A DNA stretch of 64,000 bases from DASXSB01 sp036506275 (GTDB taxonomy: Bacteria > Methylomirabilota > Methylomirabilia > Rokubacteriales > CSP1-6), in the NCBI GenBank assembly GCA_036506275.1, contig DASXSB010000148.1, forward strand, positions 30,000-93,999, read 5' to 3'. The notes beneath the pieces were generated by a model that worked only from the letters and a program-made list of their open reading frames with translations, made no database searches and had not been told where the DNA came from. The translations under genes and the position numbers were made by a program. This document shows positions 50,317-57,519 of this stretch, piece after piece (position 1 is the stretch's first letter; each line of letters begins with the position of its first letter).

Positions 50317-51152
50317 CGCCGGAGCGTCACGGCCTCGGCGACCTCGCCGATCTCGTCACCGACGAGCGGGCGATGACGGTGGCCGACGTCAACGCGCTCC
50401 CCCTCGACGTGCGCGAGGCGATCTACGCGCGCCTGGTGCCGCCCGAGCTGCTCGCGCGGTTTGCCGCCAGCAGCCTGCTCCGGCACGACGCCGCCGGCGC
50501 GTGCATCACGCGGGTGACGGCGCCCCCCGACGCATCGTGGGCGCGGGTGGAATTCCGAGCGGCCACCGACGATCGCGATCCCGTGCTGCTCATCGACGTC
50601 GGCATGTCGCCCTTCGGCGTTCCCGAGCTCTCGCTCGTCCAGGTCAACGACCCCGAGGCTCCCCGCTACGCAATCGACCAGGACGAGGACGGGCAGGACA
50701 CGCTCCTCGGCACCGCGTTCCGCAATCACGCCGAGGAGCTGCGGGCCCTGAAGGACGGTCTGGCGCCGGGACAGGTGCGGCGCGGTCTCCGCATGCTGGG
50801 GCGCGTGCTCGATTCCGTCGACGATTTCTGCCGGCTGCTCGGCCGCGAGTGCTATCTGGTGGAGCCGCTCTTCTATCACTCCGCGATCCTGTACGAGCGG
50901 CGTGGCTGCGGGTATCTGCTCGGGCGGGAGATCATGGAGGAGATCCACGCGGGGTTCGAGCCGGGGGGCCCGCTCGCGCGCCGGCTCGACGACTCCACGT
51001 CGTTTCGTCGCCGGGAGTTCGCGGCCACCGCGCGCGGGCGCAGCTGGGCCATCCACGACGGCATCCTCGGCGCGGCCTGGAGCGGCGTGAAGATGTACCG
51101 GGTGCCCGGGGTGCCCGCCGGCGTCTCGACCTTCCCGGGCGCGACGTACTGA
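50313..51152 (+). CDS. Conserved-looking protein of unknown function
   Basis: A 279-aa protein I do not recognise. TTG start overlapping the mobA stop (TTGA). No signal peptide and no membrane helix are evident. The N-terminal half contains L-V-P-P-E-L-L-A-R-F and several acidic turns (I-D-Q-D-E-D-G-Q-D); the C-terminal half has F-C-R-L-L-G-R-E-C-Y-L-V-E-P-L-F-Y-H, a G-C-G-Y-L-L-G-R-E segment and R-R-E-F-A-A-T-A-R-G. Codon use resembles its neighbours. Position after mobA and before thiI hints at cofactor or tRNA-thiolation biology, but this is weak. Confidence 0.75.
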   Translation: MTPERHGLGDLADLVTDERAMTVADVNALPLDVREAIYARLVPPELLARFAASSLLRHDAAGACITRVTAPPDASWARVEFRAATDDRDPVLLIDVGMSPFGVPELSLVQVNDPEAPRYAIDQDEDGQDTLLGTAFRNHAEELRALKDGLAPGQVRRGLRMLGRVLDSVDDFCRLLGRECYLVEPLFYHSAILYERRGCGYLLGREIMEEIHAGFEPGGPLARRLDDSTSFRRREFAATARGRSWAIHDGILGAAWSGVKMYRVPGVPAGVSTFPGATY

Positions 51153-51160
51153 CGTCGGCG

Positions 51161-52360
51161 ATGGCGCCCTCGCGGCCCGCCGTCCTCGTCCACTACTCCG
51201 AGATCAGCATCAAGGGCGGCAACCGGCCGCTCTTCCTGCGCCAGCTCGTGCGAAATCTGGAAACCGCCGTCCGCGACATCGGCCCCGTGCGCCTGCGCCA
51301 GCTCTCCGGCCGCATTCTGGTAGAGCTCGACGGGCACACGGCGCCGGAGGCGGTACGGGAACGGGCGGCGCGGGTCTTCGGCGTGGCCAGCGTCGCCCTC
51401 GCGCTGCGCGTGCCCTCCACGCTCGACGCGATGAAGGTGGCGGTGGCGGCGCTGGTGGACGGCCGTCAATTCCCATCGTTCCGGATCACGGCCCGTCGCG
51501 CGTTCAAGACCTATCCGATGTCGAGCGTGGACATGAACCGCGAGCTCGGTGCCTTCGTCCTCGCCCGGGTGCCCACGCGCGTCGATCTCCGCGAGCCCGC
51601 GGTCACCGTGCACGTGGAGGTGATGCCGGCGGAGACGTTTGTCTATCTCGACCGCACGCCGGGCCCGGGCGGCCTTCCCGTCGGCGTGAGCGGCACGGTG
51701 GCGGCGCTGCTGTCGGGCGGCATCGATTCCCCGGTGGCGGCGTGGCGCATGATGAAGCGCGGCTGCCGCGTGCTGTTCGTGCACTTCCACAGCGTCCCGT
51801 ACCTTCCCGCCACCTCGCAGGCCAAGGCGCGCGCGCTCGTGGAGCGCCTCACGGCGTGGCAGTACGTCTCCGAGCTCTTGCTCGTGCCCTTCGGCGAGAT
51901 CCAGCGCGAGGTCGTGCTCACGGTGCCGCCGCCCGCGCGCGTGGTCGTCTATCGCCGGCTGATGGTCCGCATCGCGGAGGCGCTCGGGCGCCGCCGCGGC
52001 GCCCTCGCCCTCGCCACCGGCGAGAGCGTGGGGCAGGTGGCGTCGCAGACGCTCTCGAACATCGCGCGCATCGACGAGGCGGCGGGGATGCCGATCCTCC
52101 GTCCGCTCATCGGCATGGACAAGCTCGAGATCACCGAGCAGGCGCGGCATCTCGGCACGTTCGAGATCTCGATCGAGCCCGACGCCGACTGCTGCACGCT
52201 GTTCGTGCCCAAGCACCCCGCCACGCGCACGTCGGAGGCGGAAGTGGCGGCCGCGGAGGCGCGGCTCGACGTGGCGCGGCTGGTGAGCGCGGGCGTCGAG
52301 GGGGCGGTGTCGGAGTCGCAGGCGTTCCCCCTCGGCGCGGAGGCGGCCGTCGCGGGCTGA
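51161..52360 (+). CDS. thiI: tRNA 4-thiouridine synthetase ThiI
   Basis: ATP-pyrophosphatase-type enzyme for s4U8 in tRNA and, in some organisms, sulfur for thiazole; 399 aa. N-terminal ferredoxin-like and THUMP domains (H-Y-S-E-I-S-I-K-G-G-N-R), then the PP-loop S-G-G-I-D-S-P (about residues 184-190) and A-T-G-E-S-V-G-Q-V-A-S-Q-T. It ends without the rhodanese domain of E. coli ThiI, as in Bacillus, so a separate sulfur donor (a NifS/IscS-like desulfurase) is expected. Confidence 0.93.
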   Translation: MAPSRPAVLVHYSEISIKGGNRPLFLRQLVRNLETAVRDIGPVRLRQLSGRILVELDGHTAPEAVRERAARVFGVASVALALRVPSTLDAMKVAVAALVDGRQFPSFRITARRAFKTYPMSSVDMNRELGAFVLARVPTRVDLREPAVTVHVEVMPAETFVYLDRTPGPGGLPVGVSGTVAALLSGGIDSPVAAWRMMKRGCRVLFVHFHSVPYLPATSQAKARALVERLTAWQYVSELLLVPFGEIQREVVLTVPPPARVVVYRRLMVRIAEALGRRRGALALATGESVGQVASQTLSNIARIDEAAGMPILRPLIGMDKLEITEQARHLGTFEISIEPDADCCTLFVPKHPATRTSEAEVAAAEARLDVARLVSAGVEGAVSESQAFPLGAEAAVAG

Positions 52361-52405
52361 GGGAGGGCGGGCGAGGCCGCGACCGGGGCCCGAGATGTTG
52401 TTGGC

Positions 52406-52435
52406 TTGACAGCGAGAGACCCCAACCGGTATGGT
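52406..52435 (+). promoter_or_regulatory. Strong promoter for rpiB-glyA-nrdR
   Basis: Consensus TTGACA (52406-52411), 18-nt spacer, TATGGT (52430-52435). Transcription should start at about 52442-52444, at or just before the rpiB ATG (52444), so the mRNA is predicted to be leaderless or nearly so. Confidence 0.75.
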
Positions 52436-52443
52436 GGCCGGCA

Positions 52444-52923
52444 ATGGCGTTGATCGCGGTCGGGGCGGACCACGCGGGCTTCCTCCTCAAGGAGCACGTG
52501 AAGTCCTGGCTGCGCGATCGCGGCTTCCAGGTTCTCGACTGCGGCACCCATTCCACCGACGCCGTCGACTATCCCGATTACGCCGCTGCCGTCGCCGCCG
52601 TCGTCAGTGAGGGCAAGAGCGCGTATGGCGTCCTCGTGTGCGGCACCGGAATCGGCATGGCCATCGCCGCCAACAAGCTGCCCGGCGTGCGCGCGGCCGT
52701 GTGCGCCGACGTGCAGGCGGCGCGACTCTCGCGCGAGCACAACGACGCCAACGTGCTCGCCCTCGGCGCGCGCGTGACGCCGCCCGCGACCGCGTTCGCC
52801 ATCGTGGAGGCGTGGTTGACTACCGAATTCCTCGGCGGGCGGCACGCGCGGCGCGTGGAGAAGCTGGCCGTCATCGAGCGCAGCCGCGCGGGAGGCACCG
52901 AGGTCCATGCGCCGGCTCGCTGA
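52444..52923 (+). CDS. rpiB: Ribose 5-phosphate isomerase B
   Basis: RpiB/LacAB-family sugar-phosphate isomerase interconverting ribose 5-phosphate and ribulose 5-phosphate; 159 aa. Motifs: G-A-D-H-A-G-F-L-L-K, D-Y-P-D-Y-A, the catalytic Cys in V-C-G-T-G-I-G-M-A-I-A-A-N-K, and H-N-D-A-N-V-L-A-L-G. Its ribose product feeds PRPP for the purine genes. No ribosome-binding site precedes it, consistent with leaderless initiation. Ends 17 nt inside glyA. Confidence 0.95.
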   Translation: MALIAVGADHAGFLLKEHVKSWLRDRGFQVLDCGTHSTDAVDYPDYAAAVAAVVSEGKSAYGVLVCGTGIGMAIAANKLPGVRAAVCADVQAARLSREHNDANVLALGARVTPPATAFAIVEAWLTTEFLGGRHARRVEKLAVIERSRAGGTEVHAPAR

Positions 52924-54154
52924 CGTCGATCCCGAGATCGCGAAGGTCCTCACCGACGAGGCGCGGCGCCAGCATCGCAATCTGGAGTTGATCGCGTCCG
53001 AGAACTTCGTGTCGGAGGCGGTCCTGGAAGCGGTGGGCTCCGTGCTCACCAACAAGTACGCCGAGGGCTATCCCGGCCGCCGGTATTACGGTGGCTGCGA
53101 GGTCGTGGACGTCGCCGAGGAGCTGGCCATCGCGCGCGCCAAGGAGCTGTTCGGCGCCGAGCACGTGAACGTGCAGCCGCACTCGGGCGCGCAGGCGAAC
53201 ATGGCCGTCTACTTCACGCTCCTGAAGCCGGGCGACGTCGTGCTCGGACCGAACCTCTCCCACGGCGGTCATCTCACCGCCGGCAGCCCCGTCAACTACT
53301 CCGGCAAGTTCTACTCGATCGTGGCCTACGGCGTGCGCAAGGATACCGAGCTGATCGACCTCGATCAGGTGCGCGACCTCGCCCGTCGCCACCGGCCGAA
53401 GCTCGTGATCGCGGGCGGCTCCGCCTTCCCGCGCGCCATCGACTTCGCGCCCTTCGGGGAGATCGCGCGCGAGGTGGGCGCCACGCTGATGGCCGACATC
53501 GCGCATCCGGCAGGGCTCGTGGCGGCCGGTCTTCATCCCTCGCCGGTGGGCGTGGCCGACTTCGTGACGACGACCACGCACAAGACGCTGCGGGGGCCGC
53601 GCGGCGGCATGGTGATGTGCACGGCCGCCCACGCCGCCGCCCTCGACAAGACGGTGATGCCGGGCGTGCAGGGCGGCCCCCTCATGCACGTGATCGCCGG
53701 CAAGGCCGTCGCCTTCAAGGAAGCGCTGACGCCCGCCTGGCGCGACTATCAGCGGCAGATCGTCGCCAACGCGCGCGCGCTCGCCGCCGCGCTTCTGTCA
53801 CGCGGCTATCGGCTCGTGACGGGTGGCACCGACACCCACCTGATCCTCGTCGATCTCTCCCCGCGCGGCGTCACCGGCAAGGAGGCGCAGGAGGCGCTCG
53901 ACGCGGCCTGGATCACCGTCAACAAGAACACGATCCCGTTCGAGACCAAGAGCCCGATGGTGACGAGCGGCATCCGGCTCGGCACGCCCGCCGTCACCAC
54001 GCGCGGCATGCGCGAGCCGGAGATGGCGGAGATCGCGGGCCTCATCGATCGCGCCCTCTCCGACGTGCGCTCGTCGGCCGCCGCCGCCGCCGTCCGCAGC
54101 GACGTGCAAGCGCTGACCGCGCGATTCCCGCTCTACCCCGACCGCGTCCAGTGA
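52907..54154 (+). CDS. glyA: Serine hydroxymethyltransferase
   Basis: PLP enzyme converting serine and THF to glycine and methylene-THF; 415 aa. Y-A-E-G-Y-P-G-R-R-Y-Y-G-G-C near residue 50 and T-T-T-T-H-K-T-L-R-G-P-R-G-G with the PLP Lys at 226. It supplies both glycine (PurD) and one-carbon units (PurN, PurH) used by the purine cluster upstream. Overlaps rpiB by 17 nt. Confidence 0.97.
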   Translation: MRRLADVDPEIAKVLTDEARRQHRNLELIASENFVSEAVLEAVGSVLTNKYAEGYPGRRYYGGCEVVDVAEELAIARAKELFGAEHVNVQPHSGAQANMAVYFTLLKPGDVVLGPNLSHGGHLTAGSPVNYSGKFYSIVAYGVRKDTELIDLDQVRDLARRHRPKLVIAGGSAFPRAIDFAPFGEIAREVGATLMADIAHPAGLVAAGLHPSPVGVADFVTTTTHKTLRGPRGGMVMCTAAHAAALDKTVMPGVQGGPLMHVIAGKAVAFKEALTPAWRDYQRQIVANARALAAALLSRGYRLVTGGTDTHLILVDLSPRGVTGKEAQEALDAAWITVNKNTIPFETKSPMVTSGIRLGTPAVTTRGMREPEMAEIAGLIDRALSDVRSSAAAAAVRSDVQALTARFPLYPDRVQ

Positions 54155-54170
54155 AGGGGACAAGCGCCGG

Positions 54171-54683
54171 ATGAAATGTCCGTTCTGCGGCCACACCGAG
54201 GACCGGGTCGTCGACTCCCGCGTGGGACGGGAAGGTGAGTTCATCCGGCGCCGGCGGGAGTGCCTCAAGTGCCATCGCCGCTACACCACCTACGAGTACA
54301 TCGAGGACGTGCTCCCCCACGTGGTGAAGCGCGACGGGCGGCGCGAGCCCTTCGACCGCCAGAAGCTGCGCGGCTCCATCTTGAAATCGTGCGAGAAGCG
54401 CTCGGTGGGCGTGCAGGCGGTGGACGACGTGGTGGCGGAGATCGAAGCGCACCTGCACGAGCGCGCGGAGAAGGAGATCTCGAGCAAGGAGCTGGGGGAG
54501 CTCGTCATGGAGCACCTCCAGAAGCTCGACCAGGTCGCCTACGTCCGTTTCGCCAGCGTATACCGCCAGTTCAAGGACATCGCGCAGTTCATGGACGAGG
54601 TGAAGGGCCTCCTCAAGGACGACAAGACGAAGACCGGCCCCACCGCCGTCGTCAAGCCTCGCCCCATCGCGAAGACGAAGTAG
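54171..54683 (+). CDS. nrdR: Transcriptional repressor NrdR
   Basis: Nucleotide-sensing repressor of ribonucleotide reductase genes; 170 aa. A zinc ribbon (C-P-F-C-G-H and C-L-K-C-H-R-R-Y-T-T-Y-E) precedes an ATP-cone domain (V-V-K-R-D-G-R-R-E-P-F-D-R). No nrd genes are in the window, so its targets lie elsewhere. The C-terminal ~20 residues are Lys/Pro-rich and variable. Downstream a short GTTCGC/GCGAAC hairpin (54691-54707) is a possible terminator. Confidence 0.96.
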   Translation: MKCPFCGHTEDRVVDSRVGREGEFIRRRRECLKCHRRYTTYEYIEDVLPHVVKRDGRREPFDRQKLRGSILKSCEKRSVGVQAVDDVVAEIEAHLHERAEKEISSKELGELVMEHLQKLDQVAYVRFASVYRQFKDIAQFMDEVKGLLKDDKTKTGPTAVVKPRPIAKTK

Positions 54684-54740
54684 TTTCGCTGTTCGCTTCG
54701 CGCGAACGGGCCTGGATCCGACGGCGGTAGTCGCCTCGTT

Positions 54741-54908
54741 CTATCCCCGAGGGTCGGGTTCAGGCGGCCACGGCGTGGGTTCAGCCGGCTTCCCGAGTCC
54801 GCCCTTCACGTCCTTCTCGTTCTCTTTTGCCGGCAAGTCACTGAGGTCGTCACCTTGCGCCGGCTTCGTGTCCGCCTGCTTCTTGTCGCGCTCTCTGTCA
54901 TCCGCCAT
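54741..54908 (-). CDS. Small charged protein with K-D-V-K-G-G motif (family copy A)
   Basis: Intact 55-aa reading frame on the minus strand, ATG at 54906-54908 with GAGGAC upstream, stop TAG at 54741-54743. Highly charged N-terminus, then D-L-S-D-L-P-A-K, then E-K-D-V-K-G-G-L at about residues 31-38, and a Pro-rich tail ending P-D-P-R-G. It has no membrane or signal sequence. Two degenerate relatives lie beside it (54923-55005 minus; 55252-55394 plus), and conservation among the three at protein and flanking DNA level supports a real gene. I know small K-G-G-motif peptides in other bacteria only as uncharacterised proteins or putative peptide precursors; function unknown. Confidence 0.6.
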   Translation of the reverse strand: MADDRERDKKQADTKPAQGDDLSDLPAKENEKDVKGGLGKPAEPTPWPPEPDPRG

Positions 54909-54922
54909 CCCCGTCCTCGTTT

Positions 54923-55005
54923 CTATCCGCGGTCGTCAGGGCCGAGAGGCGGCCATGGCTTGGCGCCGCCGCCCTTGGGGCTCCCCAGAGGTCAGCAACG
55001 GGCAT
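54923..55005 (-). pseudogene. Frame-broken relative of the K-G-G small protein (copy C)
   Basis: Reading minus, the last 18 codons before TAG (54923-54925) give P-K-G-G-G-A-K-P-W-P-P and a terminal P-D-D-R-G, matching the end of copy A (K-G-G-L-G-K-P, P-W-P-P, P-D-P-R-G). Bases after the stop also match (TAGAAACGAGG versus TAGAACGAGG). Upstream, this frame is closed by TGA at 54992-54994, while an ATG at 55003-55005 begins V-A-D-L-W-G-A-P in a neighbouring frame; one base change in the C-run would join them. No full N-terminus is left. Confidence 0.5.
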
Positions 55006-55251
55006 ACCAGCAACCGCGCTCCGCAAGCCGGCGCCCTTCCTGACGATGGCGAGACGCGGCAGGTCTCAGGACGAGACCACGGTCTCGGTACGAGTCAGGC
55101 CGGCGTCGCTGTCATCGTTTCACGCCGCGATAAATCCGAGGGTTTCGCCGCTCCACCGCCGTGGCATGCCGGTTGCGGTCCACGCTGACGCTCGCGAGCG
55201 AGCTCGAGCGTCGTGAACGAAAGGACCACCTGATCAGAGGAGGAGTGAACA

Positions 55252-55394
55252 GTGGCGGAGAAGGAGAAGGACCTCAAGGATTTGCCGGCCGACGAGAAGC
55301 AGAAGGACCAGACGTCAAGGGCGGGCTGCGGAAGGAGAATCCGAAGGACCCGGGCCCGCTGCCGGACGATCAGCGCGTCATCCTGGACCCGTAG
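55252..55394 (+). pseudogene. K-G-G small protein with a single-base frameshift (copy B)
   Basis: GTG start at 55252 has an excellent ribosome-binding site (GAGGAGGAG, 6 nt spacer). It reads K-D-L-K-D-L-P-A-D-E-K-Q-K-D-Q, then leaves frame; the frame one base back continues D-V-K-G-G-L-R-K and on to V-I-L-D-P and TAG (55392-55394). Adding one G in CAGAC (55309-55313) would give a 47-aa protein closely similar to copy A. Without repair the frame runs to TGA at 55417-55419 with an unrelated tail. Either a recent mutation, a sequencing or assembly error, or less likely recoding. Confidence 0.55.
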
Positions 55395-55470
55395 CGTGCG
55401 CGGCGGCGATGGGCGTTGACACTCCTTCGGCGCGCGTCGCCGCCCGCGAAATGATCACCTGTCGGCTGCG

Positions 55471-55500
55471 TTGACAACCTCCCGGTCGCGCATGTAGCTT
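55471..55500 (+). promoter_or_regulatory. Candidate promoter for the radical SAM gene
   Basis: Consensus TTGACA (55471-55476), 18-nt spacer, TAGCTT (55495-55500), about 54 nt before the ATG at 55554. A second TTGACA occurs at 55416-55421 without a matching -10. These sit right after the small K-G-G gene, so the radical SAM gene probably has its own transcript. Confidence 0.5.
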
Positions 55501-55553
55501 GTGCTCACACTTCCCCATTCTTGCTGGCCCATGCTCATGACGGGAGCTCGCCC

Positions 55554-57374
55554 ATGAAACGCCCACTCCGAAAACTGGTGTTCGTAGAACCGAAGTCGAC
55601 ACACCTGCACGTCTACAGCCGGGTGACCATCCCGCGCCTGGGCTCCGTCCTGCTCGGCACGATGATGCGCGCGAAGGGCTACGACGTCCGGGTCTACATC
55701 GAGGACATCCACGACATCGACATGGGCGAGGTGCTGTCGGCAGACCTCGTCGGCATCTCCGCCATCACGTCCACGGCGCCCCAGGCCTACCGGCTCGCTG
55801 ACAAGGTCCGCGAGGCGGGCGCCATCGCGGTCCTCGGCGGCACCCACACGTCGTTCCTGCCCGAGGAAGGCCTCGAGCACGCCGATTACGTCGTCCGCGG
55901 CGAGGGGGAGGGCGCGTTCCAGGAGCTGGTGACCGCGATCGAGACGGGTGAGGGCTTCGAGCGCATCCAGAACCTCTCGTATCTCGTCGACGGCCGGGTG
56001 GTGAACAATCCCGAGCGGCCGAAGATCCCGAACCTCGATGTGAACCCGATTCCGGATTACCACCTCATCACGGGCTGGAAGCCGGGCGGCGTCATCTCGG
56101 TGGCGACGTCACGCGGCTGCCCCTTCTCGTGCACGTTCTGCTCGGTGCCGGGCATGTACGGCCACGCCTTCCGCACGCACTCCATCGGCCGCGTGCTCGA
56201 GGAGCTGACGGTTCACAAGGGCAACCTCTACACGTTCTTCGCCGACGACATCTTCACCGCCAACAAGAAGCGCGTGAAGGAGTTGCTGCGCGGGATGATC
56301 GACCGCGACCTCACGCCCCCGTGGGGCGCGCAGGTGCGCACGGAGACCGTCGACGACGTCGAGTTGCTCCAGCTCATGCGTGACTCGAATTGCTTCAACG
56401 TCTACGTCGGCTTCGAGTCGATCAATCCCCGCACCCTCAAGCTCTTCCAGAAGAAGCAAGACCTCGCCAAGATCGAGCGCTCCATCGAGCGCTTCCACGC
56501 CCACAAGATCCGGATCCACGGCATGTTCGTGGTGGGCTCGGACGAGGACGACATGGAGACGCTCGACGCCACCGCCAAATTCGCGCGGCGCCACGACATC
56601 GACTCCATCCAGTTCATGATCCTCACGCCCATCCCCGGCTCGCCGGACTGGGAGACACTCTACGAGCGGGGAGCGAAGTACGTCATCAACCGGAATTGGA
56701 CCTTCTACGACGGCCACCACGCCGTGCACCAGCCGCGGAAACTGAGCCCCTACGAGCTGCAGGTGGGCGCCATCCGCGCCATGGAGAAGTTCTACTCGTG
56801 GGGTGGCATCGCGCAGAAGCTCTGGAAGCGCGACATCTACTACGCCACCATCCGCTACTGGGGCAAGAAGATGCTCCGCGAGTGGTGGAAGGACGACGAG
56901 AACCGCGAGTACGTGGAGTGGCTGCGCTCGCAGCTCTACGCCGAGAGCCGCGAGGTGAAGGGACTCTCGTTGACCACGGTGGGATTGCCCGAGCTGCTCT
57001 TGCAGGACAGCCTCGGGCGTCTTCTCCAGCGTTTCCTCGGCGAGCTCGGCGTCACCGTGGTGCCGCTCGCGGAAGCAGCGGTCGGCGGCGCCGCCACCGC
57101 CGCCCGCCAGACCGTCGACTGCGTCATCGCGCCCATGGTCAAGCGGGCGGCCAAGGAGCGTGAAGAGTTCTACACGCGGTTGAACGCGGTGACGGCGACC
57201 CTCACCAACCAGTGGGGCAAGCTCCCCACGATCGGCTTCCCGCTCATCGACGGCCAGGGACCGGTGTTCGAGCCGTTCGCGAAGATCGGCCTCCTCTTCA
57301 CCAAGAATCTCGATCGAATTCGCGAGGCCTACAAGACGGCTGGCGTCGCTGAGGGTCTCTGGGAAGCAGCATAG
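55554..57374 (+). CDS. B12-binding radical SAM protein of unknown substrate
   Basis: A 606-aa protein. Residues ~1-140 resemble a cobalamin-binding Rossmann domain (P-R-L-G-S-V-L-L-G-T-M-M-R, V-G-I-S-A-I-T-S-T, V-L-G-G-T-H-T-S-F). The radical SAM [4Fe-4S] motif is C189, C193, C196 (C-P-F-S-C-T-F-C), followed by F-A-D-D-I-F-T-A-N and I-H-G-M-F-V-V-G-S-D. The last ~170 residues form an extra domain. Relatives include methyltransferases and cyclases such as BchE; nothing here fixes the reaction. GGGAG lies 9 nt before the ATG. An ATG at 55521 would add 11 residues. Stands alone, bounded by its own promoter and a long hairpin. Confidence 0.85.
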   Translation: MKRPLRKLVFVEPKSTHLHVYSRVTIPRLGSVLLGTMMRAKGYDVRVYIEDIHDIDMGEVLSADLVGISAITSTAPQAYRLADKVREAGAIAVLGGTHTSFLPEEGLEHADYVVRGEGEGAFQELVTAIETGEGFERIQNLSYLVDGRVVNNPERPKIPNLDVNPIPDYHLITGWKPGGVISVATSRGCPFSCTFCSVPGMYGHAFRTHSIGRVLEELTVHKGNLYTFFADDIFTANKKRVKELLRGMIDRDLTPPWGAQVRTETVDDVELLQLMRDSNCFNVYVGFESINPRTLKLFQKKQDLAKIERSIERFHAHKIRIHGMFVVGSDEDDMETLDATAKFARRHDIDSIQFMILTPIPGSPDWETLYERGAKYVINRNWTFYDGHHAVHQPRKLSPYELQVGAIRAMEKFYSWGGIAQKLWKRDIYYATIRYWGKKMLREWWKDDENREYVEWLRSQLYAESREVKGLSLTTVGLPELLLQDSLGRLLQRFLGELGVTVVPLAEAAVGGAATAARQTVDCVIAPMVKRAAKEREEFYTRLNAVTATLTNQWGKLPTIGFPLIDGQGPVFEPFAKIGLLFTKNLDRIREAYKTAGVAEGLWEAA

Positions 57375-57385
57375 CGCTCGTCCCC

Positions 57386-57464
57386 GGCGCGGGGAGGCAG
57401 CGGGGCTCCGGAAACCCATCCGCCTCGGTCTGGCGTTTCCGGGGCCCCGCTGCCTCCCCGCGCC
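57386..57464. terminator. 30-bp-arm inverted repeat between convergent genes
   Basis: Left arm 57386-57415 and right arm 57435-57464 are complementary over 30 positions with a single T/G mismatch (a G-U wobble in one RNA); the loop is 19 nt. Arms start and end GGCGCGGGGAGGC / GCCTCCCCGCGCC. It lies 11 nt after the radical SAM stop and 55 nt from the stop of the opposing gene, so a bidirectional terminator is the simplest role. The stem is about three times longer than other terminators in the window, so a mobile palindrome origin is possible. Confidence 0.75.
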
Positions 57465-57519
57465 GTCCTCGGCGGTATGTGTCTTCCCTGCGCGCTCCGT
57501 CGGCGGCGCGCGCCGAGGA

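Noticed and set aside
54775..55188. A 137-codon plus-strand frame in the gap after nrdR.
   Set aside because: It is the antisense of the K-G-G small genes, begins without a ribosome-binding site, and its translation is Ser/Arg/Pro-rich with no motif.
55309..55313. Programmed -1 frameshifting as the explanation for the broken copy B gene.
   Set aside because: No slippery heptamer or downstream structure is evident; a missing G is simpler.
55554..57374. Assignment of the radical SAM protein as a hopanoid methylase (HpnP) or BchE.
   Set aside because: Only the general B12/radical SAM layout matches; no hopanoid or tetrapyrrole genes lie nearby and the C-terminal domain is different.
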